Assembly: GCF_018837975.1 (NCBI RefSeq)
Contig: NZ_JAGSOY010000002.1
Coordinates: 62,001-126,000, forward strand
Length of the DNA stretch: 64,000 nucleotides
Reading direction: 5' to 3'
Source: Zooshikella harenae
GTDB lineage: Bacteria > Pseudomonadota > Gammaproteobacteria > Pseudomonadales > Zooshikellaceae
The translations under genes were made by a program, and so were the position numbers. The notes beneath the pieces were generated by a model. That model was not told the origin of the DNA and did no database searches. It saw only the letters and a program-made list of their open reading frames with translations. Of this stretch, positions 58,743 through 64,000 are shown piece by piece. The first letter of the stretch is position 1. The number at the start of each line of letters is the position of its first letter.

Positions 58743-58816
58743 AGGCGCTAACCTGGTCTGTTAAGACTAGTAATAGCAACAATCGTTGTTTTAAAGGCGT
58801 TAGCTGGACTGCTAAG
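58743..58816. repeat. Imperfect direct repeat
   Basis: AGGCGCTAACCTGGTCTG (58743-58760) and its continuation TTAAG recur at 58795-58816 as AGGCGTTAGCTGGACTG plus CTAAG: 18 of 23 positions agree, with one gap, 52 bases apart. Purpose unknown. Confidence 0.4.
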
Positions 58817-60220
58817 TGATGAAATCCCAGGGCGGGTTTACTACGGTAAAACTTGTGGTAATGACCCTGATTTATATAAAAGTGCTGTTGGGTGCTTATA
58901 TTAATAAGTGACTATGGTGACAGCTAAATGCTCCTCGGTAATCGCTCCTGCATTGCTCTAACACATGACATCCATATCATTATGAAACTGCATTCCCACC
59001 TTTTCGTATAAGCTGTTTCATTTCTCTAATTGGCAGCTTGTCCCCGATTTATATTACGCAACAATTAGGCAGGGGAGCTCAGAAGATTCCATTCGTAACG
59101 GATCTGTATAGGGTTAGCTCTGAATTTTAAAGAGTTTGACTTTGGAGCATTTTCAGGAGGACTGATTCTAAATATACCGGCTATAAATCAATTGTAAATT
59201 TTAGAGAATTTGTAAAAACGCTCGAAGTGAATGAAAATTAGGGTGAGCTAGTTAACCTGAAGTGAGTGATAACATCAATCAATGAATTTAAAAGAGTTGG
59301 TTGTAGGTTTTCGATCGATAATTTCCTGTAAGTTCACTTTTAAGTGCTAAAGCGGCTGTCGAAAGTTATCTGGTAGCTGAATTACTGCTTTGGTGTTTAT
59401 GTGTAATACATCATAGAGATAACAGCAGCTAATTTATCTTGTAAAATGCATTGTGGCTATCTTAGGTTAGATGGTCGGTGAAAATAAGCCGACTATTAAT
59501 ATAGCGAGAGCACATTAGTGGCATTTCATTGGCTCGGAAAGTAAGAGCGATATCATGAACCTACTTTAAATCAGGCTGAATGGGGTCTTAATATCAATTG
59601 GGTGGTATGTTCTTATTGTGGCTAGAGTATCCATTCATTTCATTTGTATTGGGAAATACTTTAAAGTCAACCTATTTAGTTTCTGAGTGGGCTTATTATA
59701 TTGTTAACAGTGTGAGCAGGTAAGTTTATTTGTATTAGGACACACACAAATCAAGCAACTGATTTTTCAGTCACATATTTTATGAGCTGTTTCCTTTCAA
59801 TAATGGGTGAAAAGGCATAAGACTATTTACCTGGTTTGAATGGAGCCATCAATTCTTTGCTCTGGTAACTTATCTATAGGTGATGCATCACGTTGAATGT
59901 ATTTCATGTGATAGTGTTTGGTGCTGTCGTACTTATGAAAGTAAACGATGGCTTGTGATAAGCATTTTGTAAAATTAAGTCGCTAAACTGGATAGATTCG
60001 CGTTGCTATCTTAAATTGAACTCATATAGGTGAGTTGAGCTGTTAGGATGAGAATCAAAGCTTAAATGCTGAAGTCGCTGTTTGCTTTGGAAGGTAACAG
60101 TGGTAATTATGGTATACAAATGGACGAACTAGTTTCTTCTTTGTGTTATAAATGACTCATACAAATGCTGTTATCATTTTAGAATTTTGCGTCTCAGTTT
60201 GTTAGGATAAAGAAAGCAGG

Positions 60221-60352
60221 ATGCATTCTTTGCTACAGATTTATCTTAACTATTCAAAGTTAGCCTTGGATAATGACCTATTTATTGAGCTTGACTACAA
60301 AAATAAATTGCGATTGGGCCAAGAAATGATTGATAGGATAGCTCAGATTTGA
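60221..60352 (+). CDS. Possible 43-residue small protein
   Basis: ATG 60221 follows AAGCAGG with no real spacing. The product starts MHSLLQIYLNYSKLALDNDL and ends RIAQI; it has a balanced mix of hydrophobic, acidic and basic residues with an amphipathic helical pattern, unlike most random frames nearby. An in-frame stop lies just upstream, so it is not the visible end of a longer frame. It could be a small protein or a gene remnant. No family is recognised. Confidence 0.22.
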   Translation: MHSLLQIYLNYSKLALDNDLFIELDYKNKLRLGQEMIDRIAQI

Positions 60353-60473
60353 GTCTGATTTTTAAAGAAGATATGTGTCGTTTGGTGGTCAAATCATAAA
60401 AAGATTCAACTTTCGTGTAAAAAGAGGGTGAAAAATTTTTGCGATTTAAATATTATTCGCCCCTAACTGTTTG

Positions 60474-60500
60474 TTGACGCACAGTTTTTTGTGCTATGTT
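60474..60500 (+). promoter_or_regulatory. Promoter of the AT-hook gene
   Basis: TTGACG (60474-60479) and an extended -10 TGCTATGTT (TATGTT at 60495-60500) with a 15-base spacer. The spacer contains the inverted repeat GCACA/TGTGC (60479-60483 region and 60490-60494), a possible operator. It lies about 45 bases before the ATG and rules out the upstream TTG as a start. Confidence 0.6.
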
Positions 60501-60545
60501 TTAACTGATAACTCTAATATTAGATTTCCGCGCAGGAGAAATGAA

Positions 60546-61541
60546 ATGGCGAGAGGTAGAAAACCTGGGACTAAAGCAAAAAAGTCCCCTGCAAAAAAAG
60601 CGGTTGCTACTAAAGCAACAAAAACTACAACTACTGTCCATACCGGCCTTGAAAAAGCAATGGCTGAGTTAGGAAAGGTTTCTGAAAGAGTTGCTAGCGC
60701 TAAACTCAAAATAGATGAAGCCAAAACTAAACTGGCTACAGCTAAAGCAAAATTGAAGTCAAGTGCTACGGCTACAAATAAAAAAGCAGTAGAGCGTGCT
60801 AATGCAGCCATTGAAAAAGCACAAGCTGATTGGCGTGCATTAAATGAGAAGCTTGCTGCTGCAAAACAAGTTGTTGATGTTGAAAAAGTTATTGCTAAAG
60901 GTGAGCAATTAAAAGAAGCTGCACAGAAACGTGTAGAAGAATATCAAGCTTCTCTAAAAACAAAAGCTGATCAAGATCTTGCAAAAGCAATTGCAACTTT
61001 TGAGGCTAAGTGGCTGAAAAGCCGTGAACGGGCTGATCAAGCAAAAGTTAAAAAGCGTGAAACAGCAGAAGACAAAAAACTGAAAGTTGCACTCAAAAAA
61101 GTAGAAGTTAAAGCAAAAGAATTAGGCGAGAAAAAAGTTTCTACAGCGGGCGCAAAAAAACGGGGACGTAAACCAAAGGCGACCACAGCAGCTAAAACGA
61201 CTGTTGCGACAACTACAACAACTAAGCGTCGTGGCCGTCCACCCAAAAAAGCCACAACGACAACAACGGCTAAAAGCACGGCTGCTAAAAGCACTGCTCC
61301 AAAGCGTCGTGGTCGTCCACCCAAAAAAGCCACAGCAACAACTGCTGCGACTACAACAAGTGCTCCAAAACGTCGTGGTCGTCCACCTAAAAAAGCGACA
61401 GCGACTTCAACAGCAGCTAGCACTACAGCACCTAAGCGTCGTGGTCGTCCAGCTGGATCAACAACAAGTAAAGCAAAAGTGACTAAAGCTAAATCTGCAA
61501 CGACTAAACGTCGTGGTCGTCCACCTAAGAAGCAAGCATAG
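60546..61541 (+). CDS. Lysine-rich histone-like protein with repeated AT-hooks
   Basis: A 331 aa, strongly basic protein. Residues 1-30 are Lys/Ala/Thr-rich and include RGRKP (3-7). Residues about 33-200 are a long Ala/Lys/Glu coiled coil. The C-terminal third is low-complexity Thr/Ala with AT-hook cores RGRKP at 206, RGRPP at 229, 255, 277 and 323, and RGRPA at 299, spaced 22-26 residues apart. AT-hooks bind the minor groove of AT-rich DNA. The layout recalls AlgP/H1-like proteins of pseudomonads, which use KPAA-type repeats instead, so AlgP homology is uncertain. ATG 60546 has AGGAG 7 bases upstream. Likely a nucleoid-associated protein, perhaps regulatory. Confidence 0.85.
   Translation: MARGRKPGTKAKKSPAKKAVATKATKTTTTVHTGLEKAMAELGKVSERVASAKLKIDEAKTKLATAKAKLKSSATATNKKAVERANAAIEKAQADWRALNEKLAAAKQVVDVEKVIAKGEQLKEAAQKRVEEYQASLKTKADQDLAKAIATFEAKWLKSRERADQAKVKKRETAEDKKLKVALKKVEVKAKELGEKKVSTAGAKKRGRKPKATTAAKTTVATTTTTKRRGRPPKKATTTTTAKSTAAKSTAPKRRGRPPKKATATTAATTTSAPKRRGRPPKKATATSTAASTTAPKRRGRPAGSTTSKAKVTKAKSATTKRRGRPPKKQA
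61223..61525 (+). repeat. DNA repeats encoding the AT-hook units
   Basis: The core AAGCGTCGTGGTCGTCCA (with single-base variants) recurs starting at about 61223, 61302, 61368, 61434 and 61505, usually followed by CC(C/T)AAAAAAGC. Near-identical codon choice between copies suggests recent unit duplication or gene conversion. Copy number may differ between strains. Confidence 0.8.
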
Positions 61542-61557
61542 TCATATAAAGAAGGGT

Positions 61558-61588
61558 TAGTTAAGCACAAAATGTCTGTTCTTAACTA
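61558..61588 (+). other. First hairpin after the AT-hook gene
   Basis: TAGTTAAG (61558-61565) / CTTAACTA (61581-61588) with a 15-base loop, directly upstream of the stronger terminator. Confidence 0.5.
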
Positions 61589-61598
61589 GCTTCTACTT

Positions 61599-61630
61599 AA
61601 ATAGATGCCAGGATGGCATCTATTTCTTTT
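61599..61630 (+). terminator. Strong intrinsic terminator after the AT-hook gene
   Basis: AAATAGATGCCA (61599-61610) / TGGCATCTATTT (61614-61625), a 12-bp perfect stem with a GGA loop, followed by CTTTT. Its A/T ends make it work in either direction. Confidence 0.9.
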
Positions 61631-61953
61631 CCTAGACTTCCTGATACTTGTGTCCTGGGTTCCTTTCAGCACATCAATTTCTTAACCTCTCCTCATCAAT
61701 CCTTTAAAATTAGTTTGATCCTTGAGAAGCACGTGCATACTTATATTATCTCTACAATGCTTTTGGATGACGCTAAGCTGATTTATAAAAATGAGTTGTT
61801 GCCGTTGTTATTACAATAAAGTGCTAGAAAACGCATTAAGGTAAAGTACAGTGGTTTTTTGGAAAAACAATTCATCTTAAACTGGCTGCCCAATGTGAAG
61901 AGTAAAGTCATGTTAGAGAGAGCATTATTTACAATTAAATGTCTAGGTACACT
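61631..61953. other. Intergenic region before tsaB
   Basis: About 320 bases. A 68-codon plus-strand frame (61613-61819) starts in the terminator loop without a ribosome binding site and is not accepted as a gene. I see no confident promoter; that of tsaB must lie here. Confidence 0.4.
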
Positions 61954-62637
61954 ATGAGTCGCATATTAGCTATTGATACAGCAACAGAAGCTTGCTCTGC
62001 AGCATTACTTATTGAGGGAGATGTCAAAGAATCTTTTATTGTTGCACCTAGGGAGCATAATGAGCGTATTTTACCAATGGTTGATGAATTGCTTGCAGCT
62101 GCAGGTTTAGGTATACAACAGCTTGATGCTATAGCGTTTGGGCGTGGTCCAGGAGCCTTTACGGGGGTTCGAGTTGCTGCAGGTATTGTTCAAGGGCTGG
62201 CTTATGCGGCTGATTTACCCGTAATTGGCATTTCAAACTTAGCTGCACTTGCATATTATGTATTTCGTGTTTATCAACATGAAAAGGTTTTTACCGCGAT
62301 AGACGCCAGAATGGATGAAATATACTTTGCTGCATATAAGGTGAGCGCTGAAGGGCAACAAACATTGTTAATTCCTGAAGCGGTTGTTAGTCCTGAAGAT
62401 GCAACAGGCTATCAAGATCAAGATATGACTGGGTGGGTAGGCGTAGGTACTGGCTGGCGTTATTCTCAACGAATTCCATTTACCCCGAATGTTATTTATG
62501 AGGATATTTTGCCTCATGCTCAGGATATTGCTTTATTGGGCGAGCAAGCATGGATACAAGGGGAGGTAATGTCTCCAGAGCAAGCTATTCCTGTTTACTT
62601 ACGTGATAATGTTGCGAAGAAAAAACAAGAAAGATAA
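61954..62637 (+). CDS. tsaB: tRNA threonylcarbamoyladenosine biosynthesis protein TsaB
   Basis: Partner of TsaD and TsaE in making the t6A37 modification of ANN-decoding tRNAs. The N-terminus ILAIDTATEACSAALL and GRGPGAFTGVRVAAGIVQGLAY are the TsaB signature of the ASKHA fold; YEDILPHAQDIALLGEQAW closes the C-terminal part. It lacks the full metal-binding histidines of TsaD, as expected. ATG 61954 (MSRILAID, 227 aa) has TAGG 7 bases upstream and is preferred to ATG 61939, which lacks a ribosome binding site. Confidence 0.95.
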   Translation: MSRILAIDTATEACSAALLIEGDVKESFIVAPREHNERILPMVDELLAAAGLGIQQLDAIAFGRGPGAFTGVRVAAGIVQGLAYAADLPVIGISNLAALAYYVFRVYQHEKVFTAIDARMDEIYFAAYKVSAEGQQTLLIPEAVVSPEDATGYQDQDMTGWVGVGTGWRYSQRIPFTPNVIYEDILPHAQDIALLGEQAWIQGEVMSPEQAIPVYLRDNVAKKKQER

Positions 62638-62653
62638 CCTTTTAGGTTATCTT
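62631..62653 (+). terminator. tsaB: Hairpin overlapping the tsaB stop codon
   Basis: AAGATAACC (62631-62639) / GGTTATCTT (62645-62653), a perfect 9-bp stem with a TTTTA loop. The stop codon TAA is in the 5' arm. No long T run follows. Confidence 0.5.
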
Positions 62654-63065
62654 CCATATCAACGTATACACATTAACTACTTTGTTATTACGATAGTCCT
62701 GGTTTTGTTTGTATTGTCTCTTCTCTTTTCTTCTTTAACAGTGCGTTAGTGAGAGGAAGTGTAAGTACTACGCTGACTTTGGTTTACCTTTTGTGACTTC
62801 ATTGCAATACATCAATCTATGTTGAGAGTATCAGTCACGTGACAATAGTGTGAAACTTGTAGGTTTTACTATTGATAAAAGTGTCTTATTGGGGAAAAAG
62901 TTTAGTTTGAGGCATAGGTCTTGGCTTATAATGCTTTCGCGTTACACTGGAGATTGTCTCTGCGGCCATTAGGTATAAATAAATAGTTTTGTAGGTTTTT
63001 AAGCGAATAACATTTACGAGTATATCGTTGGAAAAATAGGTTTATATAGGTTAGGTAGTGCATTT
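62654..63065. other. Intergenic region before uppP
   Basis: About 410 bases with no supported ORF. It contains a perfect -10 box TATAAT (62927-62932), the probable uppP promoter, giving a leader of about 125 bases with a small GAGA/TCTC hairpin near 62951-62961. Confidence 0.4.
62907..62932 (+). promoter_or_regulatory. uppP: Possible uppP promoter
   Basis: TTGAGG (62907-62912) and TATAAT (62927-62932). The -10 is perfect, but the 14-base spacing is short, so the true -35 is uncertain. Confidence 0.4.
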
Positions 63066-63875
63066 ATGGATGTGATACAAGCGATTATTCTAGCGTTGAT
63101 ACAAGGGCTGACAGAATTTCTTCCTATATCAAGCTCTGCTCATTTGGTATTGCCTGCGCAACTACTGGGTTGGCCTGACCAAGGGCTAGCGTTTGATGTG
63201 GCGGTGCATATAGGTACATTGATAGCTGTTGTTTTATATTTCAGGGATGATTTGTGGTCTGTAATAAAAGGCATGCTGGAAGGACTTTTTGGAGGAAAAC
63301 AATCTTTTGAAGGGTATTTAGGCTGGTATATTATTTTGGGTACCATACCTGCTGTATTGTTTGGTTTAGCCATAAGCCTTATGGATGTGGAAAATCAACT
63401 ACGCTCAATCTTTATTATTGCCTGTACCACGTTGATTTTTGGCATATTACTGGGATGGGCTGACCATGCAGGAACGCTACAACGCCGTTTAACAGAAATA
63501 ACCTGGAAACAAGCATTGCTTATTGGAATTGCTCAGGCGTTGGCCATTATTCCTGGTACATCGCGCTCAGGGGTTACCATTACTGCAGGACTTATGTTGG
63601 GGTTTACCCGAAATGCAGCTGCTAGGTTTTCATTTTTATTATCAATACCCGTCATCTTTGCGGCAGGTTTGTTAAAAACGAAAGATCTTATTCTGGCTAC
63701 AGAACCTGTTGCTTGGGATATGATTGTTGTGGGTGTTGTTGTAGCCGGTGTTAGTGCCTATATATGTATTCATTTATTTTTAAGTATGATTGCACGGATG
63801 GGTATGATGCCATTTGTTATTTACCGTATTATCTTAAGCGCAGCTCTTTTTTTCGTTTACTTCACAAGCATTTAG
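63066..63875 (+). CDS. uppP: Undecaprenyl-diphosphatase UppP (BacA)
   Basis: Membrane enzyme regenerating undecaprenyl phosphate, the lipid carrier of peptidoglycan synthesis; it also confers bacitracin tolerance when abundant. The conserved boxes ALIQGLTEFLPISSSAHLVL (with the catalytic Glu) and PGTSRSGVTITAGLMLGF (with the catalytic Ser/Arg) are both intact. About eight hydrophobic segments are visible. Length is 269 aa (E. coli 273). A clear terminator follows 53 bases after the stop. Confidence 0.97.
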   Translation: MDVIQAIILALIQGLTEFLPISSSAHLVLPAQLLGWPDQGLAFDVAVHIGTLIAVVLYFRDDLWSVIKGMLEGLFGGKQSFEGYLGWYIILGTIPAVLFGLAISLMDVENQLRSIFIIACTTLIFGILLGWADHAGTLQRRLTEITWKQALLIGIAQALAIIPGTSRSGVTITAGLMLGFTRNAAARFSFLLSIPVIFAAGLLKTKDLILATEPVAWDMIVVGVVVAGVSAYICIHLFLSMIARMGMMPFVIYRIILSAALFFVYFTSI

Positions 63876-63928
63876 TTTGTATTAAAGCGTATGTGAAATG
63901 CGAGGTTTCACCGGGAAAACGTTTACTC

Positions 63929-63952
63929 AAAAGCGCCCTTTGGGCGTTTTTT
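63929..63952 (+). terminator. uppP: Intrinsic terminator after uppP
   Basis: CGCCC (63934-63938) / GGGCG (63942-63946) with a TTT loop, extended outward by a G-T pair and A-T pairs into a run of six Ts. The A run upstream makes it potentially bidirectional. Confidence 0.9.
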
Positions 63953-64000
63953 GCTATATAGCCACAGCTAAGGGTATGTTTATCTCCAGTCGTTATTATA

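Larger units (their letters stand above)
58119..60470. other. 2.35 kb ORF-poor region between adk and the AT-hook gene
   Basis: I find no convincing protein gene here: the longest frame is about 61 codons, on the minus strand, with no recognisable family. In Pseudomonas, adk and tsaB are neighbours, so this DNA and the AT-hook gene appear to be an insertion or expansion. Inside are a promoter-like block with a palindrome (58260-58322), the 10-bp palindrome CTAGCGCTAG (58353-58362), an imperfect direct repeat (58743-58816), a hairpin with CAGGG/CCCTG arms (58828-58832, 58865-58869), a short GTCGG/CCGAC hairpin near 59473-59492, and a 43-codon ORF (60221-60352). It could be a decayed gene, a long or clustered noncoding RNA, or simple spacer. 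No transposase, tRNA or attachment site is visible. Confidence 0.6.

Noticed and set aside
61037-61570. 177-codon minus-strand frame opposite the AT-hook gene
   Set aside because: It is the reverse reading of the AT-hook repeats and gives repeated GGRPRR with valine/alanine runs; no ribosome binding site. The plus-strand gene has promoter, ribosome binding site and terminator.
61613-61819. 68-codon plus-strand frame after the AT-hook gene
   Set aside because: Its ATG lies at the terminator hairpin with no ribosome binding site; composition looks random until a short helical end.
63140-63373. Minus-strand frame inside uppP
   Set aside because: Shadow of a clear UppP gene with both catalytic motifs on the plus strand.

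Overview
The window looks like a stretch of chromosome from a marine-type gammaproteobacterium of the Pseudomonas/Oceanospirillales kind. The gene neighbourhoods (dsbC-hom-thrC, recJ, prfB-lysS, sdhE-ygfX-nadB-rpoE-mucABCD-lepA-lepB-rnc-era-recO-pdxJ-acpS-gacS-cysM-rlmD-relA-mazG, ppc, adk, tsaB) match the order known from Pseudomonas. The base composition is more AT-rich, as in Hahella/Zooshikella-like genera. That placement is an inference from gene order and protein similarity in memory; no search was run. I see no tRNA, rRNA, insertion sequence, phage gene or CRISPR array.

Layout. 1-8.6 kb: disulfide isomerase DsbC, threonine biosynthesis (hom, thrC), RecJ, release factor 2 with its programmed +1 frameshift, and LysS. 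8.7-13 kb: a TetR-type regulator, an AIM24-family protein, a small membrane protein, an HDOD protein and uracil-DNA glycosylase. 13-20 kb: a complete lower valine-degradation cluster (isobutyryl-CoA to propionyl-CoA) of five enzymes, with a divergent AraC-type regulator resembling MmsR. 20-27 kb: a 1943-residue BvgS/EvgS-like hybrid kinase with three periplasmic solute-binding domains, convergent with a second HDOD gene. 27-31 kb: ygfZ divergent from sdhE-ygfX, then nadB. 31-42.5 kb: the sigma-E (AlgU) operon rpoE-mucA-mucB-mucC-mucD, then lepA-lepB and a tightly packed DUF4845-rnc-era-recO-pdxJ-acpS run whose genes touch or overlap. 42.5-52 kb: a GacS/BarA-type kinase, cysM, rlmD, relA, mazG and a small conserved protein. 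52-58 kb: ppc, a YbaK-like/HDOD fusion and adk. 58-64 kb: a 2.4 kb stretch with no convincing gene, a lysine-rich AT-hook histone-like protein, tsaB and uppP.

Most of the window is ordinary core genome. The parts most worth a second look are: (1) the 2.4 kb ORF-poor stretch (58.1-60.5 kb) with a promoter-like palindrome, an imperfect repeat and a 43-codon ORF; (2) the neighbouring AT-hook protein with seven RGR(P/K)P-type motifs; (3) the three-sensor hybrid kinase with no adjacent response regulator and a palindrome over its likely -35 box; (4) two mini-ORFs, one coupled by ATGA overlap to mucA and one whose Shine-Dalgarno sequence is folded into a hairpin between two valine-catabolism genes; and (5) the YbaK-HDOD fusion, whose YbaK part seems to lack the catalytic lysine.

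Start codons were reassigned in many genes from ribosome binding sites and family N-termini. Hom uses TTG; thrC, lepA, rnc, pdxJ and cysM use GTG.
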